A stretch of DNA of 39,219 nucleotides from Sphingobacterium thalpophilum (GTDB taxonomy: Bacteria; Bacteroidota; Bacteroidia; Chitinophagales; Chitinophagaceae), in contig CAMBYC010000010.1 in assembly GCA_945871875.1 (NCBI GenBank), positions 1 to 39,219 on the forward strand, in the 5' to 3' direction. Positions 18,426-25,861 of this stretch are shown here, piece after piece. The position numbers and the translations under genes are program-made. Every line of letters begins with the position of its first letter. The first letter of the stretch is position 1. Below the pieces are notes generated by a model. That model did not search any database. It was not told the DNA's origin and was given only the letters and a program-made list of their open reading frames with translations.

Positions 18426-18517
18426 GTTAGTAAAAATTTTATTTTTAAAACTTCTACATTTATCTCACAAAAATTCAAGTTTTTAAAATTGATATGTTGT
18501 AGTTAAAATTAGATATG

Positions 18518-19657
18518 CTATTCTTTCAGCTTAAATCTAACTGTACCATTGGTTTGTTCTGATGATGTAATATTTACTTCAAACCGTTTATCTCCATAAG
18601 TTACTACCATTAACGCACTATTTGGTGGAATTGACCCTAGATTTTCAGCATACATTTCTAATTCGTTATCACTTGTTCCTTCTGCAAGTGTTAATGATAA
18701 AGAAATTGGAGTAAGAGAAAGCCTTTGGTGGGTTACCATTAGCTTCCCATTAAAGTATAAACTTATAGTATCGCCATCAACTTGCCCATTGTCGTACAAA
18801 TCAACTTTAAAGGTTTTTGATTCTACTTCAATAACCTTAATTACTTGTTTTATCCTGGTATCAATTTTTGTATTTTTTATTATCGGGGTTAAAATTTCAT
18901 TGGGAGACGGTTTTTCTGGTTGGGCAATAACGATATTCTTTTTTTCAACGGGGACTTCATTTGTGGGGGGATTCGTTTTCTTAATTATAGCTACTTGTGG
19001 CTTAGAAACAATTGGATTTAAGGGTTTTTTGGGTGCTGGCTTATCAACTTTAACCAATGGCAATGGTATTTTTTTTGCGGGTGGAAGATTAGAAGTTAAA
19101 GGTTGTTTGATTGGATTACTCTTTTCTTGAATAATTTTTGGTTTACTAATAGTGTTTTGTTTTGGATTTGTATTTTTTACAAGTGGTGCTGTTTTAGGTT
19201 TTGTATTAATGTTTGCCAAAGTTTTTCTTTCAAATTCTGAATTGCCTTCACCACAATCATCTTTCAAAGATGCCGATTTCCATTTGCCTTTTAGTGTTTC
19301 TATGCCTCCTGCTTTGAAATAGGTTAAAATATGTGTTTGCAAACAATCTTTGAAATCTGGCGGGGTGTTTGATTTAACTCTTTCCACTTCAGTAACTTCT
19401 AAAGATTTACTGCCTTTATCATAACTGCCTTCTAATCTGCAAATAACGTAACATCTTTTACCCGAAATGTAAAAATAAGTGTAAGAAAATCCTTCTACAG
19501 TTTTGCCCTTAATCTCAAGTTCTAAAACATAACTTGTTGAATAATCAGAAGATTCGTTATTGCTTACAAAGTTCCCTGTCCATTGGCCACTTAATTGTTG
19601 TGCATTTGAAGATATACCCCAAAAGGTTGCCAAAATAAAAAGTAAAGTTCTTTTCAT
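18518..19657 (-). CDS. Secreted three-part protein with Pro/Lys-rich linker and an amidase-type C-terminal domain
   Basis: No named family recognised. The 379-residue protein has a signal peptide to about residue 19 (SSNAQ). A beta-rich N-domain (about 22-145) carries four cysteines ('GKRCYVICRLEG', 'DFKDCLQ', 'KDDCGEG') that could form disulfides. A long Pro/Lys/Thr/Asn-rich linker (about 146-270) follows, and the C-terminal domain (about 273-379, 'LYDNGQVDGDTISLYFNGK') is shared with the amidase at 12033-13373; over half of the roughly 107 aligned positions are identical by eye, without gaps. It is probably periplasmic or surface-attached. The shared domain hints at a role at the cell wall or at a common partner, but the function is unknown. 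Confidence 0.75.
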   Translation of the reverse strand: MKRTLLFILATFWGISSNAQQLSGQWTGNFVSNNESSDYSTSYVLELEIKGKTVEGFSYTYFYISGKRCYVICRLEGSYDKGSKSLEVTEVERVKSNTPPDFKDCLQTHILTYFKAGGIETLKGKWKSASLKDDCGEGNSEFERKTLANINTKPKTAPLVKNTNPKQNTISKPKIIQEKSNPIKQPLTSNLPPAKKIPLPLVKVDKPAPKKPLNPIVSKPQVAIIKKTNPPTNEVPVEKKNIVIAQPEKPSPNEILTPIIKNTKIDTRIKQVIKVIEVESKTFKVDLYDNGQVDGDTISLYFNGKLMVTHQRLSLTPISLSLTLAEGTSDNELEMYAENLGSIPPNSALMVVTYGDKRFEVNITSSEQTNGTVRFKLKE

Positions 19658-19733
19658 AGTTTACAATTCATTAATTTTTAAAATCAATTGGCAATTTATT
19701 ATCATTTATCGTTAACATAGCGAAATAGTTTGT

Positions 19734-19741
19734 TAAATTTG
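19734..19741 (+). promoter_or_regulatory. Putative -7 promoter element of thrS
   Basis: TAAATTTG fits the TAnnTTTG consensus and lies 35 bases before the thrS ATG. No clear -33 element precedes it at 17-21 bases. No T-box or other amino-acid sensing leader is visible in the 119-base gap. Confidence 0.4.
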
Positions 19742-19776
19742 TAAACTTTCACAAAAAAGTATCAATTATCAACACA

Positions 19777-21705
19777 ATGATAAGTATTAGTTTTCCAGAC
19801 GGTGCGGTTAGAGAATACCCCAAAAGTAGTAGTGCGATGGATATTGCACGCTCAATTTCAGAAGGATTGGCAAGAAAAGTGCTTGCCTCAAAAGTAAATG
19901 GTCAAGTATGGGATGCAGATAGACCAATAATGGAAAATGCAAGCCTACAATTGTTAACGTGGGACGATACTGATGCAAAATCTACTTTTTGGCATTCTTC
20001 GGCTCACTTGTTGGCTGAAGCTGTTGAAGCAACTTTCCCGGGAGTTAAATTTTGGGTAGGTCCTGCTGTTGACCGAGGTTTTTATTACGATATGGATCTT
20101 GGTGATCAATCTCTTTCAGAAGATCAATTGCTTGGTTTAGAAAAAAAGATGAACGAATTGGCTAAAAACAACAGTCGTTTTGTTCGTAAAGAAATTTCTA
20201 AAGATGAGGCTGTAAGCTATTTTGAGCAGAAAGGCGATGAGTATAAACTTGATTTGTTAAGTGGATTAACAGACGGTACAATTACTTTTTATACCCAAGG
20301 CAGTTTCACGGATTTGTGTCGCGGACCACATATTCCGCATACCGGACTTATTAAAGCCATCAAATTAACCAGTGTTGCTGGTGCTTATTGGAAAGGCAAT
20401 GAAAAAAATAAGCAACTTACTCGTGTATATGGTATCACTTTTCCAAGTCAAAAGGAATTGGATGAGTATCTTTTAATGCTTGAAGAAGCAAAAAAGCGAG
20501 ATCACCGCAAATTGGGTAAAGAGTTGGGGATTTTCACTTTTGATGATGATATCGGCCCAGGATTGCCATTGTGGCTCCCAAATGGAACGGTTATTATTGA
20601 GGAATTGGAACAGTTGGCAAAAGAAACTGAATTGGCTGCGGGTTATAAGCGTGTAGTTACGCCACATATTGCCAAAGAGAACCTATATTTGACAAGCGGA
20701 CATCTTCCTTATTATCAAGATAGTATGTTTCCTCCAATGGAACTTGACGGAGTGAAATATTATCTAAAAGCAATGAATTGCCCACATCACCATAAAATCT
20801 ACCAGGCAGAACCTAAATCTTATAAAGATTTGCCATTTAGATTGGCTGAATATGGTACTTGTTACCGTTATGAGCAAAGTGGAGAATTGTTTGGGTTGAT
20901 GCGGGTGAGATGTTTGCACATGAATGATGCACATATCTATTGTACAAAAGAACATTTTGCTGCTGAATTTAGAGCGGTAAATGATATGTACCTCAAATAT
21001 TTTAAAATATTTGGAATAGATAAATATGTAATGCGTTTGAGTTTACATGATCCGGCAAAATTGGGGCAGAAATACATCAATGAACCAGAATTGTGGATTC
21101 AAACAGAACAAATGGTAAGAGAAGTTTTGATAGAATCTTCAATTCCTTTTGTGGAAGTGCCTGATGAAGGTGCTTTTTATGGTCCAAAAATTGATGTTCA
21201 AATTTGGAGTACTATTGGCAGGGAATTTACATTGGCTACAAATCAAGTAGATTTTGCCCAAGGGAAAAGATTTGATTTGAGTTTTACCAATAAAGAAAAT
21301 CAAAGCGAAACGCCTTTAATTATCCATAGAGCACCTTTAGGAACACATGAAAGGTTTATTGGATTTTTATTGGAGCATTATGCTGGAAAATTGCCTTTGT
21401 GGTTGGCACCAATTCAAGTGAAAATATTACCAATTAGTGATAAGTTTGCAGATTATGGTAGAATTGTATTGCAACAATTGAAATTAAGCGGTATAAGAGT
21501 AGAATTAGACGATAGAAATGAGAAGATTGGAAAAAAAATTAGAGATACCGAGTTGATGAAAGTGCCTTATATGTTGGTTGTTGGAGAAAAAGAAATGGCT
21601 GAAAATAAGGTTTCTGTAAGAAAACAAGGGAAAGGAGATGAAGGAGCAGTGTTGGTTTCTGAATTAATTAGTAATTTAACACTAGAAATTAAAGAACGGC
21701 AATAA
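19777..21705 (+). CDS. thrS: Threonine--tRNA ligase
   Basis: Charges tRNA-Thr in the cytoplasm. The 642-residue length equals the E. coli enzyme. It has the N-terminal TGS domain (1-60), the editing domain with His73 and His77 ('FWHSSAHLLAEA'), the SAD second half ('GSFTDLCRGPHIPHTG'), and the class II core: 'LKAMNCPHHHKIY' with the zinc-binding Cys, motif 2 'YRYEQSGELFGLMRVRCLHM' and 'NDAHIYCT' with a zinc-binding His, and motif 3 'IIHRAPLGTHERFIGFLLEH'. The C-terminal anticodon-binding domain begins near 540 ('LAPIQVKILPISDKFADYG'). infC follows 66 bases later and is probably cotranscribed. Confidence 0.97.
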   Translation: MISISFPDGAVREYPKSSSAMDIARSISEGLARKVLASKVNGQVWDADRPIMENASLQLLTWDDTDAKSTFWHSSAHLLAEAVEATFPGVKFWVGPAVDRGFYYDMDLGDQSLSEDQLLGLEKKMNELAKNNSRFVRKEISKDEAVSYFEQKGDEYKLDLLSGLTDGTITFYTQGSFTDLCRGPHIPHTGLIKAIKLTSVAGAYWKGNEKNKQLTRVYGITFPSQKELDEYLLMLEEAKKRDHRKLGKELGIFTFDDDIGPGLPLWLPNGTVIIEELEQLAKETELAAGYKRVVTPHIAKENLYLTSGHLPYYQDSMFPPMELDGVKYYLKAMNCPHHHKIYQAEPKSYKDLPFRLAEYGTCYRYEQSGELFGLMRVRCLHMNDAHIYCTKEHFAAEFRAVNDMYLKYFKIFGIDKYVMRLSLHDPAKLGQKYINEPELWIQTEQMVREVLIESSIPFVEVPDEGAFYGPKIDVQIWSTIGREFTLATNQVDFAQGKRFDLSFTNKENQSETPLIIHRAPLGTHERFIGFLLEHYAGKLPLWLAPIQVKILPISDKFADYGRIVLQQLKLSGIRVELDDRNEKIGKKIRDTELMKVPYMLVVGEKEMAENKVSVRKQGKGDEGAVLVSELISNLTLEIKERQ

Positions 21706-21727
21706 TTTGATCATAAAAACAAGTTCA

Positions 21728-21762
21728 GCTTATTACACCAGCCTGCCGTCTGGCATATAAGC
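21728..21762 (+). promoter_or_regulatory. Stem-loop in the infC leader, over the ribosome-binding region
   Basis: GCTTAT (21728-21733) pairs with ATAAGC (21757-21762), and CCAG (21738-21741) with CTGG (21750-21753), around an 8-base loop with a 4x3 internal loop. It ends 9 bases before the infC ATG and has no T-tract, so it is not a terminator. It could hide the translation start and allow control of IF-3 synthesis. This is inference from the sequence; no known motif was matched. Confidence 0.45.
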
Positions 21763-21771
21763 AAGTATATT

Positions 21772-22389
21772 ATGGCATTATCAAACAAACCGTTCCCGAG
21801 GAGCGGATCTGGACCGAGAGGAAAGTTTGCCCCACGCAAAGAAGCGGAGCACAGAATCAATCATTTTATTCGTGTTCCTCAAGTTCGTTTAGTTGGCGAC
21901 AATGTGGAAGTAGGCATCTACTCTACAGCTGATGCTATGAAAATAGCACAAGCTCAACAACTTGATTTGGTTGAAATTTCACCAAACGGCGATCCTCCAG
22001 TATGTAAAGTAATTGATTACAACAAATTCCTTTACGATAAGAAGAAGAAGGAAAAGGAGATGAAGGCCAAAAGTAAAACTGCCGAAGTAAAAGAAATACG
22101 TTTTACACCAGGTACCGATGACCATGATTTCGACTTCAAAGCCAAGCATGCTGAAAACTTCCTTAAGGACGGTAATAAGGTTAAAGCGTATGTTCAGTTT
22201 AAAGGAAGGGCAATTATGTTCAAAGAAAGAGGTGAACTTGTATTGCTTAAATTTGCTGAGCGTCTTGCTGAAGTAGGTTTGCCAGAAGGCTTGCCAAAAC
22301 TTGAAGGCAAAAGAATGTTGATGATTATCTCTCCTCGCGGACAGAAAAAGAAGCCAAATTCTTCAGCTCCTCCAGCAGCTACTACTTAG
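21772..22389 (+). CDS. infC: Translation initiation factor IF-3
   Basis: Binds the 30S subunit, blocks early 50S joining and checks start-codon choice. The 205-residue protein has the N-domain ('HRINHFIRVPQVRLVGDNVE', 'AQQLDLVEISPNGDPPVCKV'), a Lys-rich linker helix (about 85-105) and the C-domain ('EVKEIRFTPGTDDHDFDFKA', 'KAYVQFKGRAIMFKERGEL'). The Pro/Ser/Ala-rich tail after about residue 190 and the Arg-rich first 24 residues make it longer than the E. coli protein (180). Start is a plain ATG, not the rare ATT used in enterobacteria. It is followed by a terminator and not by rpmI-rplT. Confidence 0.96.
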   Translation: MALSNKPFPRSGSGPRGKFAPRKEAEHRINHFIRVPQVRLVGDNVEVGIYSTADAMKIAQAQQLDLVEISPNGDPPVCKVIDYNKFLYDKKKKEKEMKAKSKTAEVKEIRFTPGTDDHDFDFKAKHAENFLKDGNKVKAYVQFKGRAIMFKERGELVLLKFAERLAEVGLPEGLPKLEGKRMLMIISPRGQKKKPNSSAPPAATT

Positions 22390-22409
22390 AAAAAATATTA
22401 ATCATACTC

Positions 22410-22447
22410 GGGCGGTACGAAACAAATTGAGCAGTTTTATACCGCCC
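22410..22447. terminator. Terminator between infC and the MATE gene
   Basis: GGGCGGTA (22410-22417) and TACCGCCC (22440-22447) form an 8-bp GC-rich stem with a 22-base loop, followed by a T-run on the plus strand and a weaker one further away on the minus strand. The right arm lies inside the last codons and the stop of the MATE gene, so the two convergent genes share it. Confidence 0.75.
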
Positions 22448-23798
22448 TTTTCCATTTACCCTTTTTTATAAACCAATAGGATAGGAGAAATGTGGAAGTC
22501 CAATACAACCATTCAGAACCCCAACCCCAAGCAATAGATAAATGTTTTACCTCCATTACTATGTAGATATATACAAGATACATAGCAACTGTGCAACATT
22601 CAATCAGTAGATTAATTTTAGTTTTTCCAGTACCAACAACAGCATTTAACCATATTGTTGAAAAAGACATCAATACCAATGCTAATGAAACAACCCGCAA
22701 AACGGGTATTGCCTCTGTAATGAATAACTCATTCATACTAAATATCCTTAAAAATGAATATGGAAAAATGTTCAATAAAAGAAAAACTACAAGCGACACA
22801 CCCGTGCTTATTTTAACTATATTCCCAATAAGCTTCTCCACTTCATTGTCTCTTTTTTGACCAATTATATTGCTAACCATTGTGCTTGAAGTAGCTGCAA
22901 ATGCCCAAGTAAAAACACCAAATAGTCCAAAAATATTTCTCATTGAATTTGAAATTGCCAAATCAATTATCCCTTTACCATTTCTTTCAACCAAAATAAA
23001 AAAAATCTCCCAACTTATAATGCTCATTGCATATTGAAATATTAATGGCGAAGACCTTTTTACCACCAGCCAAGTGTTTTCTTTGTGAAATTTTAAATGT
23101 TGAAAAATTTTAAAAGATTGCGTTAAACTATTGGAGCGGATAATCGCAAAAACCACCAACAACCCTATACATTCTGCAATTATAGATGCATAAGCAGCAC
23201 CATTGAAACCTAGTTTCGGCAATCCTAAAAAGCCAAAAATTAATCCATAATCCAATACAATATTGGTTAACGTTTCTGCTAAAGTTCCAATTACTAAGAA
23301 TTTACTTTGATTTGTGCCTACCAACAAAGCATTTCTCATTTGATAGAGGTATAAAAAAGGTAATCCCCAAATTCTTATCAATAGAAAATCGATCACCCTT
23401 TTTGCAGTAGCTTCATTTTTTAATAAATGATGAATTGCATAAGGAGCCGCAATGTAGGTGACAATTATTCCAAATAATGAAATTAATAAAGCTATTCTAA
23501 GACCTTGTGCAAATATTTTGCCTATTTCTTCAGGACGATTTTCCCCTGCTCTATGTGCTATTAATGATTGTAAACCATTGTTTAAGGCATAACCAATTGC
23601 ACCAAAAATTAAATAATAAACACCTGTAATTCCTGCGGCACCCAACTCCGCTTCTCCCAACTTCCCTAAAAAAATATTATTGGTAAAATAATTGATTTGA
23701 GGTACTAAAATAGACGCTGAAATGGGTAAAGCTAAAGCCAAAATATGTTTTGTAGATATCTCCAATCGCAAATCTTGCTGCAATACTTCATTATTCAT
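22437..23798 (-). CDS. MATE-family efflux transporter
   Basis: Inner-membrane exporter of the multidrug and toxic compound extrusion family, driven by Na+ or H+. About 453 residues with roughly 12 hydrophobic segments in two similar halves; the start 'LALALPISASILVPQINYFT' and 'IFLGKLGEAELGAAGITGVY' are typical. The longer frame begins at a TTG (23807); the ATG three codons in (23798) is preferred here. The gene is divergent from the DUF3822 gene across about 50 bases and converges on infC. The substrate is unknown. Confidence 0.9.
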   Translation of the reverse strand: MNNEVLQQDLRLEISTKHILALALPISASILVPQINYFTNNIFLGKLGEAELGAAGITGVYYLIFGAIGYALNNGLQSLIAHRAGENRPEEIGKIFAQGLRIALLISLFGIIVTYIAAPYAIHHLLKNEATAKRVIDFLLIRIWGLPFLYLYQMRNALLVGTNQSKFLVIGTLAETLTNIVLDYGLIFGFLGLPKLGFNGAAYASIIAECIGLLVVFAIIRSNSLTQSFKIFQHLKFHKENTWLVVKRSSPLIFQYAMSIISWEIFFILVERNGKGIIDLAISNSMRNIFGLFGVFTWAFAATSSTMVSNIIGQKRDNEVEKLIGNIVKISTGVSLVVFLLLNIFPYSFLRIFSMNELFITEAIPVLRVVSLALVLMSFSTIWLNAVVGTGKTKINLLIECCTVAMYLVYIYIVMEVKHLSIAWGWGSEWLYWTSTFLLSYWFIKKGKWKRAV

Positions 23799-23852
23799 AA
23801 CATGCAAATTAGTTCATAACAGAACAAATATGTATTTTTACCGTATTAATAA

Positions 23853-24707
23853 ATGATTGTCAATCCATCACATAATATCAACTCCGCTTCACCGCTGAAT
23901 TCAAAAGCAGTGAAATTAGCATTATTGATTGATGTTAATGAGCAACATATTTGTATTGTTCGCTTTGATAAAGAGAATAATAGTTTTGAAGGTCTTGAAT
24001 ATTTTTATCTTTTTCAATTCAATTCTACCGAAATAGTTGACATTTTAAAAACAATAGGAAAAAAATATGAACCTCTTAAAGATAATATAGATCGTGTATT
24101 GGTTTATTATTCCACAAGAGATACACTGCTTGTTCCACAACCACTTTTTAGCAACAATACTTTTAAATGGATGGCGGAGCAGTCACTTGGTAAAACTCAA
24201 AATGAAATCTTGTTTAAGGAAAATCTTAAAGCCTTAGATTTGATTACTGTTTATCCTATTCCACAATATTTGCACAATGCAATGCTTAGTGTTTTTCCCA
24301 AAGCAGAATTTTCAAATTTTAATGCAGAATGGTTAAGGAAAACATTAAAAGAAAACTTGCCTTCCAACTTATTTGAAGTGCTTTTCTTTCCTAAAATGAT
24401 TACAGTTGTAATTTGGCAAAATAGTAAACTTCAAATTGTACAAAGTTATCCTTATGAAAATCAAGAAGATGCATTGTTCTATTTGTTGTCTATTGTTTCA
24501 ACTTTTAAGCTCTCATCCGAAAATATTGATACAAGGCTTTCTGGTTTGATTGATCTTCAATCTCCAGTGTTTGAAGCCATTTTAAAAATGTTTCCAAATT
24601 TATCCGTGTATCAAAGACCAGAAAATTGTATATATCATGATGAATTTGACACACATCCCAATCATTTTTTCTCACCAGTATTGTCTTTAGAATCATGCGT
24701 ATCATAG
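23853..24707 (+). CDS. DUF3822-family protein
   Basis: A 284-residue protein of unknown function, recognised by its position and pattern as DUF3822, which commonly precedes rsmD in Bacteroidota. It is soluble, with no signal peptide. Visible features are an N-terminal beta-rich start ('KLALLIDVNEQHICIVRFD'), 'RVLVYYSTRDTLLVPQPLF' near residue 90 and 'SVFPKAEFSNFNAEW' near residue 150, suggesting two related halves, possibly of the actin-like type. The stop overlaps the rsmD start by 13 bases, so the two proteins are translationally linked. Confidence 0.8.
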   Translation: MIVNPSHNINSASPLNSKAVKLALLIDVNEQHICIVRFDKENNSFEGLEYFYLFQFNSTEIVDILKTIGKKYEPLKDNIDRVLVYYSTRDTLLVPQPLFSNNTFKWMAEQSLGKTQNEILFKENLKALDLITVYPIPQYLHNAMLSVFPKAEFSNFNAEWLRKTLKENLPSNLFEVLFFPKMITVVIWQNSKLQIVQSYPYENQEDALFYLLSIVSTFKLSSENIDTRLSGLIDLQSPVFEAILKMFPNLSVYQRPENCIYHDEFDTHPNHFFSPVLSLESCVS

Positions 24708-25243
24708 GAGGAGAGTGGGGCGGCAGGAGAATAAAGCCACCAGCAAATATGCCCTATACACGCCCAACCACGGACATTGCAAAGGAAGGTCTGTTTAACG
24801 TAATCCAAAATAACTTAGAGCTTGAAGATTGTTGTTCATTAGATCTTTTCGGTGGTACAGGCTGTATTAGTTATGAACTTGCTTCAAGAGGCGTTTCTAA
24901 ATTAACCATTGTGGAAAAAGATACGGCTATGTTCGAGTTTATTAAAAAAACTACAGAAACGTTAGGCGTTCAAAACTGTAGCATACTTAAAAGCGATGTT
25001 TTTAAATTTATAAACCAAACTACAGAACAATTTGACATCATTTTTGCAGGGCCTCCTTATGCATTGCAAAACATAGATGATTTGCCTTTGTTGGTGTTTA
25101 AAAATAAATTGCTAAAACCTGAAGGCTGGTTTATACTTGAACATACACCCCGAAATGATTATAAAAATTTTGAAGGTTACAGTTCTGAACGCAAATATGG
25201 CACAACCATTTTTTCTATATTCAAAAATAAAATTATTCCATAA
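24695..25243 (+). CDS. rsmD: 16S rRNA guanine-966 N2-methyltransferase RsmD
   Basis: Methylates G966 of 16S rRNA in the 30S subunit. The 182-residue protein begins 'MRIIGGEWGGRRIKPP' and continues with 'TRPTTDIAKEGLFNVI', the SAM-binding 'SLDLFGGTGCISYELASRG' (about 48-66) and 'LTIVEKD' (about 70-76). The catalytic motif IV reads 'IIFAGPPYAL' with Gly119 where the family has Asp (DPPY). The codon is GGG, two base changes away from Asp. This may be a lineage variant or may affect activity. The gene overlaps the DUF3822 gene by 13 bases. Confidence 0.9.
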   Translation: MRIIGGEWGGRRIKPPANMPYTRPTTDIAKEGLFNVIQNNLELEDCCSLDLFGGTGCISYELASRGVSKLTIVEKDTAMFEFIKKTTETLGVQNCSILKSDVFKFINQTTEQFDIIFAGPPYALQNIDDLPLLVFKNKLLKPEGWFILEHTPRNDYKNFEGYSSERKYGTTIFSIFKNKIIP

Positions 25244-25294
25244 TAGTAATTTGGCACTATTAAATTGCTTCAACTTTAGATTAACTTTAAATAT

Positions 25295-25861
25295 ATGACC
25301 AAAAAGGAAGTCCGGCTTTATTGTAAAAAACTTAGAGCCGCCATTCCCGAACAGCGATTGTTGCGTTTACAAGATTTATTGCTCATACAATTCCAACAAT
25401 TACAACTACCATTTCTTAATTATATCCATTCATATTTGCCATTAGATCACCACAACGAAGTGGGGCCAGAACCATTGTTAAATAGTTTGTTGTTCAGCAA
25501 CCCAGGTTTGCAAATTGCTGTTCCCAAAATCATTAGCGATACTACAATGCAACATCTTTTAATCAGTGATTCAACTCTTTTTCAGCAAAATCAATTTGGA
25601 ATTCCAGAACCAATTGATGGAGAAATAGTTGCACCTGAATTGTTTGACCTTGTTTTGGTTCCGCTTATTGGCTTTGATAAAAAAGGAAACCGTGTTGGCT
25701 TTGGGAAAGGTTTTTACGATAGGTTTTTAGTGCAATGCCGCACAGATTGTATTGTGGTTGGATTGTCTTTTCTTGAAGCTGTTGACCAAATTGATGATAT
25801 TGATGAATGGGACATTCCTTTAGATTATTGTGTTACACCAAATAAAATCTATGCATTCTAA
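25295..25861 (+). CDS. 5-formyltetrahydrofolate cyclo-ligase
   Basis: Converts 5-formyl-THF to 5,10-methenyl-THF with ATP, recycling a stored folate form. The 188-residue protein has the Lys/Arg-rich start ('MTKKEVRLYCKKLRAAIPEQ'), a central 'IHSYLPLDHHNEVGPEPLL', 'QFGIPEPIDG' near residue 100, and the ATP-binding signature 'GFGKGFYDRF' (135-144). All are typical. The last codons overlap the start of lpxK by 11 bases. Confidence 0.92.
   Translation: MTKKEVRLYCKKLRAAIPEQRLLRLQDLLLIQFQQLQLPFLNYIHSYLPLDHHNEVGPEPLLNSLLFSNPGLQIAVPKIISDTTMQHLLISDSTLFQQNQFGIPEPIDGEIVAPELFDLVLVPLIGFDKKGNRVGFGKGFYDRFLVQCRTDCIVVGLSFLEAVDQIDDIDEWDIPLDYCVTPNKIYAF

Noticed and set aside
18447-18483. AAAACTT/AAGTTTT inverted repeat as a terminator between exbD and the next gene
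   Set aside because: Only 7 A/T-rich base pairs with a 23-base loop; too weak to call.
18518-19657. The Pro/Lys-rich protein as a TonB
   Set aside because: It has a cleavable signal peptide, not an N-terminal anchor, and its C-terminus is the amidase-type domain, not a TonB C-domain.
25830-25850. GTG start for lpxK upstream of the ATG
   Set aside because: It would add seven residues in an overlap with the previous gene and fits the family start less well than the ATG at 25851.
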